DNA of 64,000 bases from Eggerthellaceae bacterium (GTDB lineage Bacteria > Actinomycetota > Coriobacteriia > Coriobacteriales > Eggerthellaceae), in the NCBI GenBank assembly GCA_009782615.1, contig WRIS01000001.1, positions 461,712 through 525,711 on the forward strand. The letters are read 5' to 3'. Made by a program: the position numbers and the translations under genes. The notes beneath the pieces were generated by a model. It had not been told where the DNA came from. It did no database searches and saw only the letters and a program-made list of their open reading frames with translations. Positions within the stretch are counted from its first letter, which is position 1. Each line of letters begins with the position of its first letter. Positions 16,837 through 25,611 of this stretch are shown here, one piece after another.

Positions 16837-18390
16837 CTAATTTACCTCATATACCGAAGGGGTAATAAATTTCAAGGAAACCGCTTTGCCGATTTCTGAA
16901 AGCTGTTTGCTCATAATGCTATTGAGAGCTGTTACCGTTTCTGTGGCAAGATAGTTATCAAGGCTATCGCTGTAATGATCCTCGCCCCCCGTAAAGCCGT
17001 CATACCCAGCAAGAGCAGCGTGCTTTACTCCAAGCCTCATCAAGAAACGGAGAGCCATTGCACCACTCGAATCAATGTTTTCCTGGAGAAGGGAATCGTA
17101 GTTAATCACATAAACGCCCTTCATGCCTTTGCTTGTTATGTTTGAAGTAACCACAATAGGAAAACCTTCTTGTGCTAGGTGTTCAAAACGCTTTCGATTA
17201 CTCACAAAAACCAAATCGGGGGTAATGCCTTCCGGAATAAAATTGATTGAGATTACAAAAGGGTTCGTGTTTTCAATATGCTCAGTAATGCAACCTATCT
17301 GCCTAGCAACGCTATTGCCCGGTGCTAATATGAGCACGTCTCTTTCGTCAAGTTTGGCAGCCAGTTCTTTAACGGCTTTTTCGTCCTCAACGTTATGGCT
17401 CATTTCAGCGTGATAGATGTCTTCAATGTTTTGCTTCTTGAATAAATGCTTGTCAGCCTTAGGAAGACTGTCCAGCAATTCAAAAATCTTCGTCATTCCA
17501 ATTGACTGTTTTTCAATAAGATAGGAAGCATAATTGGGGTGAACACCCATAATTGCTGATAAATAATATGGTTCTGAAAAACCCCAGGTATCGTACTTAT
17601 AGATGGGCAGGATAATATCATCAATAAGTTCAAGTAAAGGAACTAGGTTGTACCGTTTTTCAATATTGCTGTTGATAAAATGAGTTATGAGCTCAGTATT
17701 CAGGTTGCCAGCACCGCGCCCCATACCAAAAGCCGATGAATCAATAATGATGTGCCTGTCGGTATGTAGTTCGAGCAATATCATAGCGTTTGCGAAAGAT
17801 AACTGTAGATTATTGTGGGAATGAAAACCAAGGCATATATCTTTTTCAAGATTGTTCTCCACCAAGAAGAACATACGCAAAAGATCGTTTTTATACATTG
17901 AGCCTAAGGTGTCAACAAGGTAAAAAGCAAAAGGCTTCAAAGTGTTTACTTCTTTAATAAGAGCAAGCAATTCTTCATCGGTGTAGGATACGGTTCCTAT
18001 AGGTTGAATAAATACTTTATAGCCCTTTTCCATGAGGTTGAGCGCTGCTTGTTTGGTTTTCTCCCATTCTGAATTATGAAAAGAGAGGCGAATACCGTCA
18101 ATAAAGTCTGGCTGACGGGGGACAATTTCTTCAACGCTTATTCCCCCATATTCAATCATTGCCAAAAACATTTTTCCCTCACGGTCTTTAGGAAGTTTTA
18201 TTTGCTCTACACCTCCGTAGAGCGAAAGATTGGGATCTTTCTTTCCTGTGCGCAGAAACCCACATTCAAGCATCTCTATATTTGTGTCGCAAAGTTTTTC
18301 TTGTATCGTTTGAATACGATTCACACCAAAGCGAAAATCGTTTACATATCCGCCATCGCGAAGGGTACAATCTAGAACGCTAATCTTCAT
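16837..18390 (-). CDS. DRE-TIM metallolyase (aldolase) with extra C-terminal domain
   Basis: A 517-residue protein. Residues about 1-290 are a DRE-TIM (HMGL-like) barrel: DCTLRDGGYVND at 7-18 holds the DR metal and catalytic residues, GFHSHNNLQLSFANA near 190 supplies the metal-binding histidines, and GMGRGAGNLNTE near 224 closes the site. This superfamily includes pyruvate-dependent 4-hydroxy-2-oxovalerate aldolases, isopropylmalate synthases and HMG-CoA lyases. Residues about 350-517 form a second Rossmann-like domain (VLILAPGNSVARQI, DLVFVSNRKRF) that I do not recognise with certainty. The gene overlaps the KdsB-like gene by four bases. Next to KdsB- and KdsC-like genes and with no KdsA or NeuB present, it is a good candidate for the carbon-carbon bond-forming step, from pyruvate rather than PEP. 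The substrate is inferred. Confidence 0.85.
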   Translation of the reverse strand: MKISVLDCTLRDGGYVNDFRFGVNRIQTIQEKLCDTNIEMLECGFLRTGKKDPNLSLYGGVEQIKLPKDREGKMFLAMIEYGGISVEEIVPRQPDFIDGIRLSFHNSEWEKTKQAALNLMEKGYKVFIQPIGTVSYTDEELLALIKEVNTLKPFAFYLVDTLGSMYKNDLLRMFFLVENNLEKDICLGFHSHNNLQLSFANAMILLELHTDRHIIIDSSAFGMGRGAGNLNTELITHFINSNIEKRYNLVPLLELIDDIILPIYKYDTWGFSEPYYLSAIMGVHPNYASYLIEKQSIGMTKIFELLDSLPKADKHLFKKQNIEDIYHAEMSHNVEDEKAVKELAAKLDERDVLILAPGNSVARQIGCITEHIENTNPFVISINFIPEGITPDLVFVSNRKRFEHLAQEGFPIVVTSNITSKGMKGVYVINYDSLLQENIDSSGAMALRFLMRLGVKHAALAGYDGFTGGEDHYSDSLDNYLATETVTALNSIMSKQLSEIGKAVSLKFITPSVYEVN

Positions 18391-19136
18391 AGTTTTATCT
18401 CTCCTTTTGCTATACGATCTTCGATTATTGTTCGAACGAACTCTAGGTCTTTCTGCGTATCGACCGAAATAGACGTTGAATCAACTTCGGTAAATCTTAT
18501 AGGGATCCCGTTTTCCACAAAACGAAGATGGTCAATGTCTTCTACTGTTTCAAGCTCGCCTCTTGGGGTGTCAACAAAGAAATCTAGCGCAGCTTTATTG
18601 AAACATTCGATACCAACGTATTTCATGTAGCGGAAAGCTAAGCTTCCTTGCGGGTAGGGCACTGGAGTTCTCGACAAATACACACAGGTTCCTTCATTCG
18701 TCAATGCAAGTTTTATGTTTCCGTTGTCAATTGTTTCCGCAGGATTGGTGAGGACTCGGGTTGCTCCTTGAAAATATGGCAAATCGACAACGGCTTCCGA
18801 GGGAATCAGACGGCGAATTGCACGCGGATCAATAAGTGGCTCGTCGCCGTTTACGCAAATATAAAAATCAGCATCAACCATGTCGGAAACTTCATGTATT
18901 CTGCTTATATGTTCTGGATGGTTTTTCTTTGTCATTATACATTTGATACCAAAAGCTTCGATCTCGTCCGCCACGCACTCATCGTCGACAGCAACAAACA
19001 CCTCAGTCAGTTCTGCAACCTCCTTTACGCGGTTATATACCCACCAAACCATTGGTTTCCCGCAAATATTAGCAAGAGGCTTCCCAGGAAGTCGTGTACT
19101 CGCATAACGCGCAGGAATGACCCCTACTATTTTCAT
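18387..19136 (-). CDS. KdsB-like CMP-sugar acid cytidylyltransferase
   Basis: A 249-residue protein with the KdsB fold and length. It shows IPARYASTRLPGKPL at 7-21, the metal-binding VNGDEPLID near 97, YLSRTPVPYP near 150, and SVDTQKDLEFV near the end. KdsB couples CTP to Kdo to give CMP-Kdo. Kdo is typical of Gram-negative envelopes, so in this Gram-positive setting the natural substrate is likely a different 3-deoxy sugar acid. Close relatives also activate phosphonates, but no PEP mutase gene is present here. It overlaps both neighbours by four bases (ATGA), which implies translational coupling with the transferase upstream and the aldolase downstream. Confidence 0.9.
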   Translation of the reverse strand: MKIVGVIPARYASTRLPGKPLANICGKPMVWWVYNRVKEVAELTEVFVAVDDECVADEIEAFGIKCIMTKKNHPEHISRIHEVSDMVDADFYICVNGDEPLIDPRAIRRLIPSEAVVDLPYFQGATRVLTNPAETIDNGNIKLALTNEGTCVYLSRTPVPYPQGSLAFRYMKYVGIECFNKAALDFFVDTPRGELETVEDIDHLRFVENGIPIRFTEVDSTSISVDTQKDLEFVRTIIEDRIAKGEIKL

Positions 19137-22100
19137 AACTTCTTCTCTTTCTTATTCATTATCTCTTTTAAGTACTGCACGGCTTCCTCCACAGTTCGTC
19201 CATAGCGCAAAGGGCGATTGCTTTGATTATCAAACAGGTAGTATTTATTCATTTGGGCAGTATGTCTAACAAAGGCTTCTCTTTGCTCTTCGGTAAACCC
19301 CTGTTCAAGAGCCGCCTTTACAGTCGGCTCTATGGTCTCCAAAACAAATGCCTCATACGAACAACCCTTATCTTTCAGCGTTGTATATCCAAGCGAAAGT
19401 GCAGGCTTTCCCCTAATGAGTGCCGTATAGGCAAGACTAGTGGTTAGGACTATTGTTAGATCTGCATAGTCTACCAATTTGTTTATGTCGCCCTCGTCAA
19501 TACAAATTACATTTTTAGGATACTTTTTTGCAGCGACACCCGACTTCACCACATGGGGGTGCGGTTTGTATATAAGGTTCCAATTGTTCTGTTTGGCAAG
19601 TTTTGCCAGATACTCTATTGTTTGATCTGAGGAATCAAATATAGGAGAATAGAACTTTTGCGAGTGCTCGCTTCGTGGATAAACACCGTTTTCAACATCA
19701 AAGTCACCTGCAAAAAAAATAGTCGGCTTCCTCTGATCAATTTGTTTTAAAGCACTAAAGAAACCCGCTTCTTGCTTTTGCGCATATCGGTTTATCCCAG
19801 ATTCATGGCAATATCCTATTACCTCTTTTGCATTTTCTCTTTCCCCCCATGTGATTGGCAATGTTAGAAATTCTTTGGGATTACAAGCAACCTTGCTCTC
19901 CCCAAAAAGCCCTTCTTCATCAATAGCAAGCGTACCGGGAAGCTCACCCGACTCCATGTATACTGTCGGAATATTCATACTGTGGGCAATTGCGTCAATG
20001 ATAGCGCTCTTCCCTTGATTACGATTCCATACTACTACCAACTGCGGAGCAAAGCGCTGCAGCGCCTCCTCATAATAGCGTACCACCTCACAAGCAAAGA
20101 ATTCTGGATACCCGCTTCCCATTTTCGGATAAGATTGACGAAAGCGCTCCAAAACGACTTTACCAATTTTTTCGTCATTGCGCGCTTGTTCAAGAAACTC
20201 ACCAGTATAGCTTAAAGCTGAGTTTTTTGGAAATTGACCCCTTTCAAGAGGGGTAGGAATCGAGTATACAGCGAAAGAAAGCTTTTTTTGTGGACGGCGG
20301 GCAGTAAGATACACCCAGTTGTAATCTGGCATTGCCTCGCTTATGTCACTTACAGCTTTATACGCAGCCGGATGCGTTCCCTCCACTAACAGTATATTAT
20401 TACTACGAACAATCAGGGTGTCTTCATGAAGTTTTTGCAAGCCTTCGTTTACCTGGGCACGAATATCATCCAATACCCGATTGCTCTCTGATTTTGCCAC
20501 GGAATAATACAGCTTACGACTTTGCCTGTACGCATATCGAGCCTGCTCATAAATGTGTAATTTTTCAGTAAGAATACGAACTCTTCTCTTAAATCGCCTC
20601 TTAAAAGAAAGTCCATCATTTTTTTGAAGCGCTTGTTCTTGGATACTTTCAAAAGAGGCTTTTGGAAAGTGTTTTTTGTACCACACCATATAAAGACTTT
20701 TTCTGTCTTGCGAAAACCCAGCATCAGAGTAGCTAAAGTTGCTAAATAATCGCGCATCTGTTTTATTGGGAGCATCCAACAAATCTGCAATGCTGTTATA
20801 CAAACTAAAGCCATCAAATTCTAAATATGGTAAATACCCCCCAAGTAAATCAGCAAATAATTGGGTAAATTCAATCACGCTACCCTGCATCAAAAAAAGT
20901 GGCTCAGCTTCTTCAGCAGCACTTTCTTCAGAAATGGTGCCGCTTAAGTCATCCTGCTTTGTTTGTTTGATGCGCGGCAAAGGTTCACAAACCATGTCTT
21001 CGAAAAACAAGTCTCGCACCGAATAAGTTGCGCCTGTTCTTCCTTTAATCAAAAAAGACTTTGAAGCAGATGGACTTTCAGAAATAAAGCATTTCGATGT
21101 TACACTTTCAAATTCCTCGTTATCCAACTCTGCCGTTTGCACAGAAAACATATGATAATACGTGCTTGCTAACCCATACTGTTCGTTTAAGAACTTACTC
21201 ACGCTTCCCTTGTTCTCAACATCGAAAATGCCCAGATTTTTTGAAGGATCTATATTACTTTGAATGTTTTCGCTACAAAGCTCTATTCTCTTTTTTAGGT
21301 TGGCTTTGAAACACGGCTCTAGCTCATAGAGAAAATACGCAATGCTATCCAGGCTTCCAACCGGTGTATTTGAATTGAAATATCCCTTACGAGCAAATAT
21401 ATTTAAAGCCTCGTTAATTTCTTCTTCGTTGTTCGCAAACAAGCGTTCAATTATAAAATCTGCTAGGCCCGTATTTTCATTAAAAGGGTTGTCTTTCAAA
21501 AAATCAAACAGACCTGTTTCTTCCTGTATGTAGTGCGCTATCTGAGTAGAGTGCGATAAGGCGAAAGAGGCAATTTCAGGCTCTGTAAATTCGAGCTTTA
21601 GAATTTTATACATTTTTTGCAGCAAGTATCCTCTACGATCAAGAAAAGTAAACTGCCCTATATTGCCTTGTTTAATTTCCTGCGCCATCCAAAGCAGAAA
21701 AGAAATCAAAAATGGTGCAAGTAAATAACCAAGCAATTCAGGTTCACCGTTATAACGAGAAGCCTTCAAAAAGGGGCGATAGGGGTCATCGAACATGACA
21801 TTCGCTACAAGGCCAATAAAAAATTGATTGTTGAGAGAACCTCTTTTTCCGTAATACTTTTTTAGCTCTGGAAATCGAATGAACGTGTTTAACGCGCTTC
21901 GTATGTATACCGCCTGAATACCCGCTTCTTGTGCTTTTTCTACATCAAGAAGAGAATCGTCGCCAATGTGTACAATTTCTTGAGCATCAATGCTGCGTTC
22001 AAAAAAATCACTGATGAGACAACCATACAAGTTTCCAGTTTTTTTCATTCGACCATATTCACATGAAAGATATAAGCGCGAATAACCTGTATATCCATTT

Positions 22101-22558
22101 TTCACAAGGGCTTTTTCTATAAAATCAGCTGGTAAGTTTGTGTCGGCGGTAATAACAATTTCTTTTCCTGCCTTTTTTGCTTCGTTGTAGAAAAATTGAA
22201 CTGTCTTGCGTGGGTATAGCAAGGAAAGTTCTACTTCCATTTCAGTCTGCATCAGGCGTTCAGCTTCGTCTTTTGGACAATTGAAGAATTTCTTATAGGT
22301 AGCATAGACTTCAGAAAGGGTGCACTCCTCGGTTGGGTAGCCCAGACCAAAGCGCGTGTTGCTTTCTGCCAAACGTCGCTTATCCTGAAAATTAGCAACT
22401 CCCGCAATCTTTCCCACTAGCTGCCGGATATTATTTGGATGGGTAACGGGGCGCAGTAGCAAGGTTTCGAATATATCGAAACTAACTACCTTCACGCTAT
22501 CAGCTAAGATTAGCTGTAGTTTTTCTTGCATTTCACTAGATAAATCTTCAATATCCAT
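19133..22558 (-). CDS. HAD-like domain fused to KpsC/KpsS-like capsule polysaccharide transferase
   Basis: An 1141-residue protein and first gene of the sugar-acid operon. Residues about 20-235 form a HAD-like domain (SFDIFETLLLRPV, VITADTN, MKKTGNLYG, HIGDDSLLDVEKA). The middle third is of the kind seen between HAD and glycosyltransferase modules in other large capsule proteins. Residues about 720-1130 resemble the KpsC/KpsS beta-Kdo transferases: VVVWNRNQGKSAI, TIFFAGDFDVENG near 941, IYKPHPHVV near 993 and LTTSLAYTALIRGKPAL near 1036. KpsC/KpsS use CMP-Kdo as donor, which matches the KdsB-like gene that overlaps the 3' end by four bases. It starts at ATG 22558 after a 203-base gap and has no signal peptide. 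The KpsC assignment rests on motifs only. Confidence 0.8.
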   Translation of the reverse strand: MDIEDLSSEMQEKLQLILADSVKVVSFDIFETLLLRPVTHPNNIRQLVGKIAGVANFQDKRRLAESNTRFGLGYPTEECTLSEVYATYKKFFNCPKDEAERLMQTEMEVELSLLYPRKTVQFFYNEAKKAGKEIVITADTNLPADFIEKALVKNGYTGYSRLYLSCEYGRMKKTGNLYGCLISDFFERSIDAQEIVHIGDDSLLDVEKAQEAGIQAVYIRSALNTFIRFPELKKYYGKRGSLNNQFFIGLVANVMFDDPYRPFLKASRYNGEPELLGYLLAPFLISFLLWMAQEIKQGNIGQFTFLDRRGYLLQKMYKILKLEFTEPEIASFALSHSTQIAHYIQEETGLFDFLKDNPFNENTGLADFIIERLFANNEEEINEALNIFARKGYFNSNTPVGSLDSIAYFLYELEPCFKANLKKRIELCSENIQSNIDPSKNLGIFDVENKGSVSKFLNEQYGLASTYYHMFSVQTAELDNEEFESVTSKCFISESPSASKSFLIKGRTGATYSVRDLFFEDMVCEPLPRIKQTKQDDLSGTISEESAAEEAEPLFLMQGSVIEFTQLFADLLGGYLPYLEFDGFSLYNSIADLLDAPNKTDARLFSNFSYSDAGFSQDRKSLYMVWYKKHFPKASFESIQEQALQKNDGLSFKRRFKRRVRILTEKLHIYEQARYAYRQSRKLYYSVAKSESNRVLDDIRAQVNEGLQKLHEDTLIVRSNNILLVEGTHPAAYKAVSDISEAMPDYNWVYLTARRPQKKLSFAVYSIPTPLERGQFPKNSALSYTGEFLEQARNDEKIGKVVLERFRQSYPKMGSGYPEFFACEVVRYYEEALQRFAPQLVVVWNRNQGKSAIIDAIAHSMNIPTVYMESGELPGTLAIDEEGLFGESKVACNPKEFLTLPITWGERENAKEVIGYCHESGINRYAQKQEAGFFSALKQIDQRKPTIFFAGDFDVENGVYPRSEHSQKFYSPIFDSSDQTIEYLAKLAKQNNWNLIYKPHPHVVKSGVAAKKYPKNVICIDEGDINKLVDYADLTIVLTTSLAYTALIRGKPALSLGYTTLKDKGCSYEAFVLETIEPTVKAALEQGFTEEQREAFVRHTAQMNKYYLFDNQSNRPLRYGRTVEEAVQYLKEIMNKKEKKL

Positions 22559-22746
22559 CTTTGCTTTCCTGCCTTATAGCTTAAAAACCGTAAGAACCTT
22601 ATATGCTATTGAGCCCAACTACGCCTACCTCAGTACAGCATTTTGTATATTAGCAGATAGGTATCTATTTTTTCTTCGAATCTCTTGAATTGCCGAAAAA
22701 CTGCAATGATTATTTTTCAAGGGAGATATTAGTTATTGGGATGAAC

Positions 22747-22770
22747 AATAAATAAGCCAGTCTATTTATT
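22747..22770 (-). terminator. AT-rich inverted repeat at the end of the ABC exporter genes
   Basis: Arms AATAAATA and TATTTATT surround an eight-base loop and overlap the stop codon of the ATPase gene. The stem is pure A/T, so it is a weak terminator at best. The gap to 22559 also has AT-rich -10-like hexamers but no clear promoter. Confidence 0.3.
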
Positions 22771-24537
22771 TTCAACCTTGTACGCTGGTTTTGCTGCCGC
22801 TGCAAGACCGCAATATGTTTCGTAATAGGCTATTGCAGCTTCAATAGGACCGTCATAGACCATTTCTCCTTGGTCTAGGACAATGCCCCTAGTACAAAAC
22901 TCTTTTGCTACTCCCGTGGCGTGAGTCACAAAGAGCACAGTAGTATCTTGATCCATCATAATTTCTCGAATACGCTTGACGCACTTTTGTTTGAAGCGTT
23001 TATCGCCCACGGAAAGCGCTTCGTCAACCACAAAGATTTCCGGGTTGATAGAAACAGCGAAGGCAAAGCCAAGACGTGATTTCATGCCACTTGAATAGGT
23101 ACGAATGGGCTGATCGATATAAACGCCCAGTTCGGCGAATTCGATAATTCCCGGTTCAAGTTCTTTAATTTCTTCCCGACTCAAACCAAGCGCTTGCCCG
23201 CGCAGGCTAATGTTTTCCCTGCCCGTTAACTGTGAATCAAAGCCAGCATTGAGCTCAAGGAGCGCGCTTACCTTGCCCTTCACGGTGGCTTTGCCTGCCG
23301 TAGGGAACGAGACGCCAGTGATAATTTTGAGTGCGGTTGATTTTCCAGCACCATTTTGCCCCAAAAACGCAACCGCTTCGCCCTTATTTATCTGGAAAGA
23401 AAGGCCGTCGTTGGCATTGACCGAACCGAAATAGGTATCATCCTTCTTCCACCCAAACAGACCGACAAACTGAGAACGCTCGTCTTTATACAAGTGATAG
23501 GTTTTGGTAACGTTTTCAAATTCGATGATAGGATTGTCTGAAAATTCTTTGGGAGATGCTTTTTGGATCTTCTGGAACGAAGCATCTTCTTGAGTCGTTT
23601 CTTGAGCCTTCTTTACCGTGGCTGATTTTTGTAGAGGTAGCTTTGGTAGTGTCGGTTGTTGGTGTGCAGGCTTTTTTGGTGCAGCTGGTTGTTGTTGGTG
23701 GGCAGGTTTTTTTGTTGTGGGCGGCTGCTGATGAGGCGGTTCTTTGATGGTTGGCAACTGCGAAAGCGAGTGCTTGGGTTGAGACGCTTGCTGCGACCGT
23801 TTTTCTGTAGGTGTTTGCTGATGAGAGGGCCTCTTTGTTGAGCTTGGCTGCTGGTGAGGCGGTTGCTTAGTGCTGGGCAACTGCGAAAGAGAGCGCTTCT
23901 TTTCTGCAGGTGGTTGCTGACGAGAAGGCTGCGCTGCGAGCGGTGGTTGCTGCTGGAAGGGCCGTCTTGCTGCAGGCTTTTGTTCGGAACCGCTTGCCCT
24001 TTCCCCTACAGGTGACTGCTGTTGAAAGGGTCGCCTTGCTGCAGGTTTTTGCGATGGTTGTTCTATTGCTGGCAGTCCTTGGAGCGACCTTGTTGTGGGC
24101 GATTGTTGGGGTGGCCTTGGTGCGCTTCGCTGCAGCACCCTCGATACAGTTGGTGGTTGTTGCTGCCGCTGTGGCGACCTTGCGGGTGACTGTTGCTGCG
24201 GGAACCTTGGTGGTTGTTGCTGTTGTTGGCGTTGTGGAGGCTGTGGTTGCCGTTGTGGTTGTTGTGGCTTTCTTGGTATAGACACCTGTCGCTGTGATTG
24301 CCTTGCTGCAGGCAACTGCTGTGGTCTTGCAGGTTGCTGTTGCCTCATAGGCTGTTGCTGTCCGGACACAGGAGGTCGTTGTTGTGGCTGTTGTTGCAGC
24401 GGTCTTCCCGACTGCTGTGGTTGGCGCTGCGAGGGTTGAGGCTGTTGGCGATATAGAGGGTTTAGTGGCTTATAGCTTCCCGAAGGTGAAGGATTCTCAC
24501 GGCGCCCGCGGTTTGTCTTGTTGTTATCAAAGGGCAT
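22762..24537 (-). CDS. Polysaccharide/teichoic acid ABC exporter ATPase (TagH/Wzt-like) with long Gln/Pro-rich N-terminus
   Basis: Residues about 1-335 are almost entirely Gln, Pro, Arg, Ser and Lys in short irregular repeats (such as QQPQ, RPQQ, HQQP). From about 335 a standard ABC domain follows: IIEFENVTKTYHLYKDERSQ, Walker A GQNGAGKST near 389, signature YSSGMKSRLGFAFA, and Walker B IFVVDEALSVGD. TagH/Wzt ATPases drive export of lipid-linked wall teichoic acid or O-antigen and are usually 240-430 residues, with any extra domain at the C-terminus; here it is N-terminal and disordered. The gene overlaps the permease by 11 bases, so the two are translationally coupled. The extension would lie in the cytoplasm and could recruit the glycan-assembly enzymes, but nothing in the sequence proves this. 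Confidence 0.93.
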   Translation of the reverse strand: MPFDNNKTNRGRRENPSPSGSYKPLNPLYRQQPQPSQRQPQQSGRPLQQQPQQRPPVSGQQQPMRQQQPARPQQLPAARQSQRQVSIPRKPQQPQRQPQPPQRQQQQQPPRFPQQQSPARSPQRQQQPPTVSRVLQRSAPRPPQQSPTTRSLQGLPAIEQPSQKPAARRPFQQQSPVGERASGSEQKPAARRPFQQQPPLAAQPSRQQPPAEKKRSLSQLPSTKQPPHQQPSSTKRPSHQQTPTEKRSQQASQPKHSLSQLPTIKEPPHQQPPTTKKPAHQQQPAAPKKPAHQQPTLPKLPLQKSATVKKAQETTQEDASFQKIQKASPKEFSDNPIIEFENVTKTYHLYKDERSQFVGLFGWKKDDTYFGSVNANDGLSFQINKGEAVAFLGQNGAGKSTALKIITGVSFPTAGKATVKGKVSALLELNAGFDSQLTGRENISLRGQALGLSREEIKELEPGIIEFAELGVYIDQPIRTYSSGMKSRLGFAFAVSINPEIFVVDEALSVGDKRFKQKCVKRIREIMMDQDTTVLFVTHATGVAKEFCTRGIVLDQGEMVYDGPIEAAIAYYETYCGLAAAAKPAYKVENK

Positions 24538-25318
24538 CGGGCACCTCCTTCGCTAGGTGCCGGTACAAAATATACATGACCATCACGGTTACCAGAAAGA
24601 CAAGTATGAAGCATGTCAGTGCGCGAAAATCTTGCCACACCCACACCTTGTAATACAGTGCATCCCTAAACGCAGTAACAAAGAAGGTGATAGGATTGAA
24701 CAAAAGGACGTTCTTAACCCATTGAATTTCAATGTTCGCTACGTTAAAAATAACCCCCGACATCCAAAACAAAGGCGTTACCATCGCTCTTACTAAGTTG
24801 GCAAAGTCTTTACTCAAGGCGGTTAGCAAAGAGGTCATCAGCGAATACATATAAAAGAAAACGAACATAACCACAATGATAAAAGGTATCTGAAGCAAAT
24901 ATAAATCAAGCGGCATGCCCATAAAAAAGTAGATGGCGAAAAGCACTACGTTCATCCCCAAATGAACAACCAGCGTTGAAATATTGAAAATCATAGGGAT
25001 GCCGCTTAACGGGAATTTCATTTTGTTGACGAGATACGAATAGCGACGAAAGGTGCTTGAGCCTGAACTGAGCATCTCGCGCATAAAAAACCAGGGAATC
25101 AGACCGAAAAGTAGCCACAAGAAGAAGGGCGGATCCATGTCCCTACCAGCACGAAGCCCGATATCTAACGCAAACCAAAAAATGAAGATAAAGATTAAGT
25201 GCCTACCAAACAGCCAAAACCAGCTTAAGACGGCACCACGTGACTTTTTCACAAGGTCAAATAAGGCAAGCCGAACAATCTGCTTGCGCCACAGCCAAAT
25301 GTCTTTAAGGATAGATAT
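24527..25318 (-). CDS. Polysaccharide/teichoic acid ABC exporter permease (TagG/Wzm-like), apparent ATA start
   Basis: An ABC-2 type membrane protein with six hydrophobic segments and the family motifs RGAVLSWFWLF, the FPLSGIPMIFN loop and LFNPITFFVTAFRD. It forms the channel for the ATPase encoded next to it. The first canonical start is GTG at 25252 (241 residues). The frame stays open for 22 more codons and encodes ISILKDIWLWRKQIVRLALF, which matches the amphipathic N-terminal helix expected in this family. No ATG, GTG or TTG is present there; AGGGAG lies six bases before an ATA at 25318-25316, and a stop lies just upstream. I therefore extend the gene to an ATA start (263 residues), while noting that GTG 25252 remains possible. 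Confidence 0.85.
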   Translation of the reverse strand: MSILKDIWLWRKQIVRLALFDLVKKSRGAVLSWFWLFGRHLIFIFIFWFALDIGLRAGRDMDPPFFLWLLFGLIPWFFMREMLSSGSSTFRRYSYLVNKMKFPLSGIPMIFNISTLVVHLGMNVVLFAIYFFMGMPLDLYLLQIPFIIVVMFVFFYMYSLMTSLLTALSKDFANLVRAMVTPLFWMSGVIFNVANIEIQWVKNVLLFNPITFFVTAFRDALYYKVWVWQDFRALTCFILVFLVTVMVMYILYRHLAKEVPDAL

Positions 25319-25471
25319 AGTAAGCTCCCTAGCTTTGTTGTTTCAATTCGTTCAATCTGTTCGTAACCCGACTAGCCATTTTACCGCTAGATTACTAGGT
25401 ACGGAAAGAAAAAACCGATAAATACAGCAAAATGCAAGTAAACGCAACAATGCGCTTTAGCAAGGCGGTAA

Positions 25472-25543
25472 CAATCCTGCCAAAAGTTCGTCGGTATTTG
25501 TGGCAGGATTGCCAAAAGTTCGTACGAGTTTGTGGCAAGATTG
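25472..25543. repeat. Two 32-base direct repeats with an 11-base inverted repeat in a divergent promoter region
   Basis: Units at 25480-25511 and 25512-25543 begin CCAAAAGTTCGT and end TGTGGCA(G/A)GATTG. In addition CAATCCTGCCA at 25472-25482 pairs with TGGCAGGATTG at 25501-25511. The block lies about 30 bases before a -10 box and could be an operator array. Confidence 0.7.
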
Positions 25544-25570
25544 CCGAAAATCGCTTCCCCGTTTCCGCTA

Positions 25571-25579
25571 TGGTACAAT
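25571..25579 (+). promoter_or_regulatory. Extended -10 promoter (TGGTACAAT) for the ATP-grasp gene
   Basis: TGGTACAAT lies about 33 bases before the ATG at 25612, just after the 32-base repeats. No consensus -35 is seen. Confidence 0.5.
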
Positions 25580-25611
25580 TGTGCCATTAACCCTGCGAGG
25601 TGAGGGAAATC

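Noticed and set aside
18387..19136. KdsB-like gene as evidence of lipopolysaccharide
   Set aside because: No lipid A or Kdo transferase WaaA gene is present, and the rest of the window is Gram-positive in type; a different sugar acid is more likely.
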